Below, piece by piece: positions 34,701 to 46,700 of a stretch of DNA of 64,000 nt (position 1 is its first letter; every line of letters starts with the position of its first letter). The translations under genes were made by a program, and so were the position numbers. The stretch comes from Gambelia wislizenii. Taxonomy: Eukaryota > Chordata > Lepidosauria > Squamata > Crotaphytidae. The stretch spans positions 235,867,809 to 235,931,808 of the forward strand of contig JAUMIR010000002.1 of the NCBI GenBank assembly GCA_030847615.1, read 5' to 3'. Below the pieces are notes generated by a model, which made no database searches, had not been told where the DNA came from, and saw only the letters and a list, made by a program, of their open reading frames with translations.

Positions 34701-37700
34701 TATTGGAGCAGGTGTGATTGCTTCCTTCCTTCCTCCTACTGTGCCTTAATTGACACACTTGGTCCAGGTCCAGGTGTTATCTAACATTCCAAGTCTGTAG
34801 GCCAGAGTGATAAAGGACCATTCATCTATTTTTCATTTGAATCCTTTTAAAAATTTACTTAATTCTCTGTGTAGCTTTCCTCCTTCCCTCTTCCTTTGAT
34901 CTGCCTGTCTTCCAGATGGCAAACTGCTGAATGCTGTTTCAAATTCTTCACTTACTGGCTCAGATCTGCATTTTTCCCCTTTTAAGTGTCCGCCCTGTGC
35001 AGCAGGGATTCCAAAAAGTCAATACTTGGACACCTGGAGACGCTTTCAGCTCCAGTGAATGCTGATGAGAGTCATCTAGGCTTTCTGTCTTAGTTACATG
35101 TGAGGCAGCTCGGCAGTTGGTAATCTGTACTTGGGAGGCTCACTATAATGAATGCTGAAAAGAACTAAGTGGAGGTTCTAGTTGCCAAAACTAACAAGAG
35201 AAGCTGCCATTCATATTGGCACAATGATGCTGTTGAAGATTGTTTGTGATGATGGCGGAGAGGGATTCTACTGGTCTTAACTTGAATTCAGTTCACCTTA
35301 TGTATGGTGGGATGGGACAAGGGGCAGGTCACCTAAAAAAAGCAGAGGTATCCCATCTGGGCAGAGGACTTGCCTAGAACCAAACTACCCATGTGAGGCT
35401 TACTTCTGAAGATTACTGATTGACTCCTTGACCATTCTGAAGGTTCAGGGAAGTGTTATTACCTCCCCCCAGCCTTATAGCTTGTTCAGCTAGGTCATTA
35501 TTAGAGGCATGGTGCAAAAGTTGAGAATTGTTGAAGGTCACCTCCAAAACCCATTAGGTGAACTGCAAAATTGAATTTCACACTAAATGATTTACGTTTT
35601 GTCTATTTTGAATAGACACAGCCTATATACAGTTGTGTGAAAAAGAAAGTACACCTTCTTTGAATTCTATGGTTTTACATATCAGAATATAATAAAAATA
35701 ATCTTAGCAGGTTTAAAATTAGGTAAATGCAACCTCAGATGAACAACAACACATGACATATTACACTGTGTCATCATTTATTCAACCAAAATAAAGCCAA
35801 AATGGAGCAGCGATGTGTGAAAAACTAAGTACACCTTATGGTTCAATAGCTTGTAGAACCACCTTTAGCAGCAATAACGTGAAGTAATCGTTTTTTGTTT
35901 GACTTTATCAGTCTCTCACATCATTGTAGAGGAATTTTGGCCCATTCTTTACAACGTTGCTTCATTTCATTTTAAGTTTGCAGGCATTTGTTTATGCACA
36001 GCTCTCTTAAGGTCCCGCCACAGCATTTCAATTGGGTTGAGGTCTGGACTTTGGGCCATTGCAGCCTTGATTCTTTTTCAGCCATTATGCTGTAGATTTG
36101 CTGGTATGCTTGGGATCATTGTCCTGTTGCATGACCCAATTTAGGCCAAGCTTTAGCTGTCAGACAGATTGTGGTCTCGCATTTGACTCTAGAATACTTT
36201 GTTATACATAGGAGTTCATGGTCGACTCAATGACTGCAAGGTTCCCAGGTCCTGTGGCTGCAAAACAAGCCCAAATCATCACCCCTCCACCATTGTGCTT
36301 GACAGTTGGTATGAGGTGTCTGTGCTGACATGCTATATTTGGTTTTCGCCAAACGTGTCACTGCATTATGGCCAAACATCTCCACTTTGGTCTTGTCTGT
36401 CCAAAGGACATTGTTCCAGAAGTCTTGTGGTTTGTTCAAATGCAAGTTTGCAAACCTAAGCCATGCTGCCATGTTCTTTTTAGAGAGAAGAGGTTTTCTC
36501 ACTGAAGATTATGAGCTTTAAATTGTTTGGAAATGGCCTTAATACCCTTCCCAGATTGATGGGCAGCAAAACTTTCTCTAAGATCATTGCTGATGTCTTT
36601 CCCCCTTGGCATTGTGTTAACATACACCTGAATGCTCCAGACCAGCAAATTGCTAAAACATTGGCTTTTATAGATGTGGTCACACTTGCTGATGATCAGT
36701 TAATCAAGGGGATTTGATTAGCAGCACCTATCTACTACTAAGCATCTTAATTCTGTTCTAAGCAGTAAGGGTATACTTAGTTTTTCACACATGGCTTCTG
36801 CATTTTGCCTTTATTTTTGTTAAATAAGTCATAACATGGTGTAAGATGTCATCAGTTGTTGTTCATCTGAGGTTGTATTTACCTAATTTTAGGACTTGCT
36901 AAGGAACAGATGATTGTTATTATGTCCTGATATGTAAAACCATAGAATTCGAAGAGGATGTACTTGCTTTTTCACTTGACTGTATATGTATTTATTTATT
37001 TATTTCTATTGTCTGTCTGGCTTTCAGCCTTTATAACAATTTGTAAAATCTTGCATACAGCTAAGCAAAGTAATATTCCAGTCTGTTTTCTCTGGATCCT
37101 AACATGCCATTTTCAGTTCCAGGAGCTTGGTTCAGATGAAACATTTCCTGATCTCTTAATCAGGGCTTGCTGCTCCTTTAGCTCTGTTTTCTTTTCAGGG
37201 TAAACTGTAGTTGGGATCTGGTTCCAGCTACTGTTAGAGTTCAGCTTGCTGCTGCTAGTGATACTAATCTTAGTTCATGCTAAAAAGGGTAATGTGGAGG
37301 ATGTGAGTGTTGGGGGAAATGAGAAAGAGGACAGTATTCTTGAACCTGAGATGTGCTCCCAGACCCTACAAGGGATGTAAATACAATCTCAGATGATCAG
37401 GAAAACATTACATCTGATCAGATGTAATGAGATCAGGAAAACATTACACCTGCACCAACCCTCCAGTTGGTGGAGATCAGGAAAACACTACATCTGCACC
37501 AACTCTCCAGTCAAAAACATGCTGGATGTGCTCTGCAGCACATACCGGTACTTCTTGGTGAGAGATTACCAGGCTTTGGACTTAGGCTTTGGACAAAATT
37601 TGAAAAACAAGCGACACCTTGGGTTTCCTCTGCATTCTGGTGTTTCACAGACTCTGATCAATAGTTCGTACTCCACCTCATTTTTATAGGTATTTCCTAT

Positions 37701-40700
37701 AAGTATTGGGACAACCCCTAACATTTTTACTTTTATGTGTGTGTATGTACATAGTACATAATTCCTCTCCAGATTTCAAATGCATTGAAATATAATAGAT
37801 TAAGAAGATACAACAATTGTACTGTATTGCTTTTTCTATTCATGCTGCTGGTGTTTTTCCTATAACACACAATGAGAGAAAAACTACTCTTGAGTCCTAT
37901 GCCAACAGCAGGGTATAATCCTTTTGTGCTTATATCTCTATTTGTTCTGGCAAATAATCCTAAGCCCATCTGATCTTTCTTCCTACAACTTCTTCTTCCT
38001 CCAAAAATGGTTGCTCTGTTGTCACACACCTTCATTTTATGAGCAACAAGCCTTTACTTTGGAACATTTTTTGGCTATCTCTTTACAGGTGCACTGCATT
38101 AGTACAGAGTTCACTATGAGGAAACATGGGGGAGAGAAGGGTGTGCCATTCAGAGTTCAGATTGACACATTTAAAGAGAATGAGAATGGAGAATACACAG
38201 AGCACCTGCATTCTGCCAGCTGTCAGATCAAAGTCTTCAAGGTATATCTATGCTTCAGCAGATGTGATACGTTTAAAATACAGTAGTTAGAAAAGCAAAT
38301 TAACTGTTTCCTGAAACATTTCAATAACCATAACTTCTCAGAATCTTAATGTTGAAAAATGCAGTAGCACTTAAGCTCATTGTATATGAAGATAAGTCTG
38401 CCTCTGCCTTTTCTGTTCTATCTGCGGTAGATCCTTTGGGTTAGTATTAAGATTCAGCTGTTACTGATAAACATTGGCCATACATTGTGTTTACCCCAAC
38501 CATGGCAAAACAGCATTTCCAACCAGATAAGAGAGAACATCCTGTAATCTGACTTGCTCTTCCCACTCGCTCAAGTAGCCAGGAAAATGAAAAGCCTTCT
38601 GGTGTCCCATGTGGGGGGAGCAATCCCTAGAAGGTCAGACTTTTCCCTGCCTACTGCTCCGACAAGTCTGGTTCGTTGTTGCTCTGCTTTCATCGTCGCT
38701 CTAGCTTCTCCATCTTCTTTCCTTTCCTTGGATTCTTTTCCCTTCTCTTCCTTCTCTATTAAAAAAACACACACTCTATTTTTACACTCCAAGCTCAATA
38801 TTTTCATCCTGTAAGCTCCTTAGTTCCTAGAGGTTCTGAATTCTCCCTTTCCCCCTCCCTCTCCCCCTCCCTTTCTCTCTCTCTCCCTCCCTCCCCCCCA
38901 CCCCCCAGCTCAGAAGGAAGATTTAGAATGACAAGGGCTGCAAGGACCAGGGAGAGTTTTTCTGGCCTGGCTGGTGACTCTCCCATCACCTCCAAAAGCA
39001 CTCCCCCCACCTGTAGTAGGAGCACAGGAAACCACCACAGAAGACATAAGAGTGGCAAAAGAGCCGCAGGAGCGGCCAGAGGAGGGGAAACTCCTTCCTT
39101 ATGCTGCATCCCCACATTGCCACCGTGCAGTCCAAAGTGGGTGAGGGGGTGAACCAGCCGGATGATTGAGGGGAAGGGATGAGTACTGCCCCCCCTTGCT
39201 GGGAAGGAACCCCCACCAGATTTAGCAGTCTGGCTCCAGACAGCTATTGCCCAGGAGGCCGCTGCCATTGCCACTGCGTGTGCGCTCATCCCACAAAACA
39301 CTCCGTAGCCCACTGGGAGGGCATGTAGACGGCGGCTGTGTGCTTGTTTCCTCTCCCCCACACCACTGGTGAGGGAGACCTTTTTGCAGTCTGGGAAGTG
39401 TGCAGTGTCAGTGCCAGGGATCACACTGGTTCCAGTTTGAGTTCCCACACTGAAGCTGTGTGGGAGGAGGCAGAGGTCTCTTCCAGCATGATCTTGGTCA
39501 CATGGCAAAAGAAGGCTTAAGTGGGGCCTAGCAGTGGCAGAGGGGGAGGCTTCAGCTTCTGATTCTGAGGCGGTCACCCAACTACTGCATAGCAACACAC
39601 CTCCCTGAGGGAAAGCATGACCTCTGCCACGAACTCCTCTGAGGAGAAATATGGGTATGAGTCCTTCTACACTGCCTCTTTGGAGGCAGAGGAGGGAGAG
39701 CTTTCATCAGAGGAAGTGGAGAGGGAACCCACCCCTAACTCCGTGGGGTTATTCCAAATTGAGGACTTCCCAGTGTTCTTAAGAGAATTGGTTAGGATTC
39801 TGGGCTGGGCTGTTCCCTCCCTTCAGTGCTGCCTCCCTTTCAGGATCCAGATCTCCCCCAGGGAAATGGGGAACTTTCCCCAACAGCAGCCCCCACTTCC
39901 TTGGAAAAGCCTTTCCCTGCTAACTTTATGCAAGTGGTAAGGGAGGAGTGGAGAAAGCCAGCCTCAGATAGTCCCAGCCCTAGTGTTACCAAGAAGCTAT
40001 ATGGCCTGCCTAAGAGCGTAATAGCTAAGCTTCAAATCCCACTGGTTGGGGGTTAGGCCCTGGTATCCTCTGCTGTGTTCTGCAAAGATGGAGGGGACGC
40101 CTTGAAGGTTTCTGAGGATAGGAAGGCTAATGCAGCTCTCAAAAATGCCATCCTTCTAGCCATCAGGGCACCTGCCTTGGTTTCCATCATGGCCAGGGCT
40201 TTACTGCTCTGGACCAGGAAATTATTAAAAGAGATCCCCTGTGTGAGACTAAGGTCAGGCAGGGACTAAATAAGCTGATGAAGGCAGTAGCCTTCTCAGC
40301 AGATGGTGCCCTGGATGCAGTTCAGTTCAGCACCAGAGCTCAGGCCACATCAGTAGCAGTTAGATGCCAGCTCTGTCTTAAGAGCTGGAATGTCGATGCA
40401 CACTCTAAACAGAACTTGTCATTCATTCCCTCCTTGGGAACCAAGCTTTTTGGGACATCTTTGGAGTCCGTCCTTGTGGAAAACAAGGACAAGAAGAAGA
40501 CCAGCAAGGAAGAGGGATGACCAAAGGCACAATAGGCAGGGGCATCCTTCCTTTTGTATTCCCAGAAGCCCTATCATCCCCTCCTACAGTTCTTCCTTTC
40601 AGTCCAGGGACTCCAGAGGCTTCAGAGCACACTGGAGAGCAGAGATTCCAGTCCAAGCACCAGTCCTCAGCTGCATGGCCGCCCTCAGTCCCACAGCAAC

Positions 40701-43700
40701 AGCAGAGGTCGGTGGAAGAGCCAGCAAACCTCATGCCACTCCTCCAGCAGGGGGTAGGCCTCAGGAGTTCGTGCATATGTGGGAGGGCTTCACTTCGGAC
40801 CAATGACACACTGGACACAGTCATGGGTACAGAGTTCCCCCACAAAGCCTTCATTGTGTCCCCAAAGTCCAGAAAACCACAGAAACATTGCCTCCCACTG
40901 GAAGCCATCAGTCATCTGCTTCAAATTGAAGTGATAGAGAAGATGCCACCCTCAGAGAAGCTGCTACTCCATCTTCTTTCCTGTGCCCAAGAAGAATGGC
41001 ACCTGGAGAGCCATCCTGAACCTCGGGGTGAGGGGAATGAACTGATTCATCAGGAGGCAGCATTTCTGCAGGGAGACTCTGAAGCACGTCTTAGAGGAGC
41101 TACCCTGCCATCCAGGGAGCTACCTGTTGTTGCTTGATCTTTGTGAAGCACATCACCATGTCCCAATACACAACTCATATTGCCAGTTCCTGTGCTTTGC
41201 ATATGGGAAGCAGCATTACCAATACAAGGCTCTTCCATTTGGCCTGTCATCAGTGCCCAGGGTTTTCACCAAAATCATGGAAGTGGAGCACTTACAAGGG
41301 ACCCTGAACATGCAAGCAAACTGGCTGAGTCAGATTGACATTGACCAGGGAGAATGCAACCTGCGTCCAGATGTGTTCCAGCTGATCACAAGAAAGTTCA
41401 GCTGCCCAGATGAGGATCTCTTCGCCTCCCTGGCAAATTTCAAGGTTGGGAGATTCATGTCCTGGTGTCAGTCTGAGGGAGCCAAAGGCACGGATGCCCT
41501 TTCTCCCTTATGGTCATCGGGACTTCTAAATGTCTTCCCTCCTCTGGTGTTACTCTCCACGGTGATGAGTAAGATCCAAAAGGAGAAGGCATTTGTAGTC
41601 TTGATCATGCCAGCATGGCCCAGGAAGATCCAGTTCTCTGAGATTATGCACATTACCTTGGACTCCATGCCCCTGCCAACCCATCCAGATCTGCTCACAC
41701 AAGGCCAAATTCACCACCCTGGCTACAGCTCCATGCCTGGAAATTGAATGGGGCATGCTAAATGACTACAGCTGTTCTGCAAAGGTTGTGAACACCATTC
41801 TGGCTTCCAGGCAGAACTCTACCAACAAGATCTATGAATACACCTTTAGAGTGTTCTGCAGATGGTGCAGGCATAAGCCAGTGAACTACCTCAACTTCTC
41901 AGTTCCCTCCTTATGAGAGTTTCTTCAGGAGGGCATTGAACATGGCCTTAAACACAAAATGGTTAAAAGAAAGGTCACAACTATTACATTGCTTCTTCCA
42001 CACATGCAGGTATCAAAGATCTCGCAACCCCATATGCGTAGAAAAACCTTTCTCCACCTATGATGCACCACTTCCCATTCTGGGACCTGTACACGGTCCT
42101 GAAGGCCCTGACAATTATGCTTTTCAAGCCTCCCTGAAACCCCTATCCTAGAAGGTCCTGTTCCTAACAGCCATTACGTTAGCACACAGAGTTGAGAGCT
42201 CTCTCAGCACACAAGGAGCACTGTATCATCAGACCCAACCCTGTGGTGTTGTGGCTGGACCTCACCTTCTTTCCCAAGGCACTGTTCTTTCCACAGTGCT
42301 AAGGAGGTGATCCTCCCATCCTTCTGTCCATGACCATCCAAGGAATTAGAGAAGATCTGGCACACCTTGGACATACTCAGTGCCATTCAGATTTACTTGA
42401 AGAGGACAAGCAATTCCAGTCCTCTGATGCTGTTTATCTCCTTTCAGCCATGCTCTAAGGGCAAGAAGGTCTCCACATCCACTCTGAGCAGGTGGATTAG
42501 GCTATACATTGATGCCTGGTATGAGATTCAAGAGAGTCCACCCCCAGGGGGCATAACAGTGTATTTCACCACGAGTGCAGCCACTAGAGCAGCTCTGTCC
42601 ATCAACGCTCTTCTAGCAGAAATCTGCAAGGTCGCCATGTGGAAGTCACCCTCCAAGTTCATTAAACACTATAAGCATAACGGCTTCAACTCAGCTGAGC
42701 CTTGCCTTTGGGAGGAGGTGGTTGAAGCCTAGGACACTGGGATGCCAGCACTGCCCACCCTAATCAGGGAAGCTCTGGTATATCCCAAACTATAGGGCCT
42801 TCTCCCTTATGTGCTGGGAAAAGGAACATTGGTTTTTACTTGTGATTCTTGCATTTTCAGCAGATAAACGATGAACAATCTGACCCACCTTGAGAAGTGC
42901 TGGTGTGAGAATGTGTTAGAATTTATATAGTTCTTCCCCATGGGGAGCAGGTTATATGACGTGCACTGTTATTTGCCTTTACCTCTGACTAGGTCTTTAT
43001 GTTCTGCAAATGTTAATAAATTGTTGACATTTCTTTCTGGAGCATTTGTTGCTTTGGCTGTTTTAGTGACTGACCTTCTAGGGGTTGCTGTCCCCACGTG
43101 GGGAGCACCAGAAGGTCTTTCTTTTTCCTGTCTATGGGAGTAAGTAGGAGGAGCAACCCAAACTACAGGATGTTTGTTCCTTACCTACTGAAAATGGATG
43201 TATCACAGGTAAGAACCAGTGTTCCTTTTTGGGGGACTGGAGTGCATTGTCTTGCCAAAAATGTGATTTACATATGCATAATGTTAAGGATAATTGCAAA
43301 TCTTGGTCATTTATTGCATTTTGGTTTCATGAAGTATGTGAAAACTGGTTCTCTAGACCAGTGCTTCTCAGCCAATCTGATTGGGGGATAGGGCTGACAT
43401 CCCCCCACCCCCAAGTGTGCCAACCACCAGTACCATATTTGTGCCCATGGGCAGCAATTCTTTATTTCCTGGAAATTCTCCATGGACTAGCAGCCAACGG
43501 GCCAAAGACTGGCATCAGCCTAGGGACCACCACTTTGAGTAGCACTGTTCTAGACAGTCTTGGAACTAGTGTTGCGAGGTTTAAGGTATCTGTTTGGGAA
43601 ATTGTTTAAATAGATATTTTTGGGGCCTAGCTGACCAGGCGAGCAGACCTCTAGAAAAAGATTTACTCCAAAAACAACTAAAAGCCACTTCAAAAGCAGG

Positions 43701-46700
43701 AGAGCTCTTCCCATTACCATTCTGTATCTGTTCTCTCACAATATCCAATTGACTTGCATCCCAAGGTTTTTGATCTCTCATGGCTATATTCTCAAGTAAT
43801 GGTAAACCTGAATGGTAGAGAATCCTGGCTTATCATTCATGGGGATCATGATCATACACAACTGCCACCAAGGGAATCCAAGTGGGAGCAGCTGAACAAA
43901 CCAGGAACTCAGTAGGAAGCAAAAGTTTAGTGTTACATCTGAACTGGGACTCCTGGTTTGTCACTCTCCTATCAAGCCAGAACCTGAAGCCAGGGTTTGT
44001 AGTTCATTTCTGATTCCTGGCTTGTTTGGAACTGACCAGCTAGATTTGGATACAGTGCTAAGCCTTTTCTTGTGGGTGAGATCCTGGTTTGTTTAGCCAC
44101 TCCTGTTAATGGAAAAAGCCAACCAGGAAATTATTGGTTAATGAGCACCTGTACATTGGTCAACAATGTACAAAAGTGACCAGTGCATATGTGGAATTAA
44201 GCTAAAATGTGCATGCAGTGTGGGATTATTTCTTGCAACAGAACATGACATTTTTACTTTTATGAGACACTGTAAGATGGGCAGATGTGATAGCTTCAGT
44301 CCAATTCAAAACATGATGTCTGGGGACCATTCTAGATATGACAGTAGTGGGCCCATGTTCTCTCTATATAGGTCTGAATGAATCACACACAAATTGCAGT
44401 CATGGGGAGTTAGGTTTTATAGCAAACTTTATGGTCAGGTGAAGGGATGTGAATTTTGTCCATATCACTTACCTTTTTGAAGCCTCTGCTTCCACACCCA
44501 CCACCAGGACATCTTTCCTATTTAAGCCCAGTCAGATATTGGCATTCAGCTTAGAGGAATATTATCTGAAGGTAGCCTGTCCCTCTACACATCCAAACCT
44601 GACATCTCTGTGTATCTGGGCGGACCAGGGTTTAAACTAATGGACTGGCTGTAGTTTCATCTAGCTCATCCTTGCAGCTCCCTGAACAGTGTCAATGACC
44701 TTTGGGATACAGAAACGCCAGGCTTTTGTGTATACCCCCTGTCCAAGTGAGCAATTTTGATTATAGGTATTGGGATAGATGCCAAAGCACTTGCCTAGAT
44801 AAAAATCTACAAGTTTCAGCATGAGACTGCAGCAGGCAAGAGGGGTAGTGGAACAGGTTTTTCATGTTCAAATTAATTTTCAGAATGACCTTTGAAAACC
44901 CCTATAAGAAAAGTAGGTGCCACTCCCAGTTCACTTGTCCCCTAAGGGGTCTCTGACCAGTCTTATGCCCTAACCGAGATCCCTGGAAATGTTTCCCTTC
45001 CTCCCTTTAATATAAAGAAGGAATGCAGATTACATTCCTCTCCTCCTTCCCCTGTTACCCTTCTATTACCTGCCTCTGAGCCTGTTCCTGATTTATCTGT
45101 CAAGGACTTTCAGAAAAGGCTTCCTGAACTCTTTTTTAAAAAACTAACAAAACATATTCTGCAGTAAATCTCAACAATATTAGTATTGTGAAGACATATC
45201 TAATGATCTAACCAAACCTTTTGAGGCCTTACAGAAAAGAATGGCCTTGGCTGGTCTCTGAAAGACCAGTAGGGAGTCAGCCTGATAGGCTACTTTAGAG
45301 AAGAGGTTGCACAGCATGGGTGACCCCATGGAGAAGGACAGGTTGTTCCAATGTGGCATGCTAAAATCCTTGCAGGAGGAAGTATCTGTGTGTGTGTGTG
45401 TGTGTGTGTGTGCGCGTGCGCACGCCACACACACACTCCAGCTTTGGGTGAATATCCATACTCTCAACTGCTTTTCTTCCTTAATATTATTGGCTCTGAC
45501 ATTGGCCACTGCTTGAAAAGCAATACAGACAAATGAATGCCTTGAATGAGCCTGGGACATCCTTTTTTGTCATTGTTTCCTCTTGTCCTTTAAATATAGC
45601 AGTTGGAAGCAAGCTTGAGGCTGATCTATAACCTGAGGGTTTTTAAAGCTCCCTCCTTATTCTTGCCAGTTTTCATAGGATTATTGTGCTGCCCTTATCA
45701 GCTGAAATGAATTTCTGTGGAGTGCTTGCATTCCTGCACTCCATGCATTAATTTAACCTAAAATGTCTGGTTTCCAGCCCAAAGGAGCAGATAGGAAACA
45801 AAAGACAGACAGAGAGAAGATGGAGAAGCGAACTCCTCATGAGAAGGAAAAGTATCAGCCTTCATATGAGACTACAATTCTTACAGAGGTAAGGCGTGCA
45901 GTGTGCAGCAAGGTATCCTGGGTGTTTTGTTTGAACAAAGCACTTAAAAGAGGGTGGGGTGGGGACCATGACTGCAAGTAATGTGCTAGGAGAGTTATAA
46001 CTTTTTCACCAAGATGCTGCTCATATAAAAAAGTGAAGAATTGCCTGACCACAGCAAAGGGCACTTTAATTGGTTTATAGCCAATGTTGGTTAGCAAGTA
46101 AAATCTTAAGACTTGGGCCTAGGGCCAAATGATAAGAGTATCATCTTTGTATGTGGCAATAGCTACTGTTCCTAATTCTGTACACTCAACCCTGGTATAA
46201 CTATAGCACTGTGTACATATTAAATCCTCCCTGAAAAAAAATCCCTTGGTCATGCAGGTTTCCCTGTGCTCAGTGACCCATTTCAACAGTGTTTTGGCAT
46301 CTGAGCATGCAGCATTCACCTGCCATTGCAACATTCTGCCAGGCCATGACTCCCAGATGTGAAAACGTCACACTCCTAAATGCCAGCAACCCACAGTCTG
46401 AGAAATGGGTTAGAACCCCACATGGATAAGCTTTTAACCAGGCCTGAGTAACTATCCAGTTAGTATCCATACACCACTTACGCAACAAGGATGAATGGAA
46501 AGGGATGGGAAAAATTCATCCTTTCATCATTCTTCAGCTATCCCATTTGACATGTGACTCCAGCACCAGACGTTGATGCTTCCAAATGTCATAGCTTTGG
46601 GTGTACCATCTTGATAATATCAAAAGAACCATTCAGAGGGGTTGCTATTCCTCAAGTCTCTCCCAGTTGAAGAGGAGCAGGAAGCTTTGATGTCAGACTA

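Larger units (their letters stand above)
34093..38088 (+). other. TFCP2: TFCP2 intron 5
   Basis: A 4.0-kb intron from GTAAAA to TTACAG that holds the Tc1-like element (35630-36982) and a short tandem repeat near 37390-37515. The rest has no recognised features. Confidence 0.9.
38510..43228 (+). mobile_element. DIRS-type retrotransposon, copy C, with internal deletion
   Basis: The left terminus (about 38510-38640, ccttctggtgtcccatgtgg, caatccctagaaggtcagac) is the inverted copy of the right terminus (43070-43228, ttctaggggttgctgtcccc). A gag-like region, part of an RT, an RNase H/linker fusion and a decayed tyrosine recombinase lie between them. An internal complementary region is near 42770-42870. 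The ends match copy A (right end ggtaagaaccagtgttcc). It sits in intron 6, same sense as TFCP2. Confidence 0.9.
38242..45777 (+). other. TFCP2: TFCP2 intron 6
   Basis: A 7.5-kb intron from GTATAT to TTCCAG. It holds DIRS copy C, a hAT-type MITE and a (TG)n tract. Stretches 44160-45380 and 45440-45777 have no recognised features. Confidence 0.9.

Noticed and set aside
37467..37689. A CRISPR-like array from repeated gatcaggaaaacattacat
   Set aside because: Only three unequal direct repeats in a vertebrate intron, with no spacer regularity.
38804..39598. A 264-codon minus-strand frame as a gene
   Set aside because: It is antisense to the 5' part of DIRS copy C and includes a CT-rich simple tract. 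No recognisable domain.
40960..41750. A novel RT-RNase H fusion protein
   Set aside because: Comparison with copies A and B shows an internal deletion that removed the catalytic YxDD region, so the open frame is a remnant.
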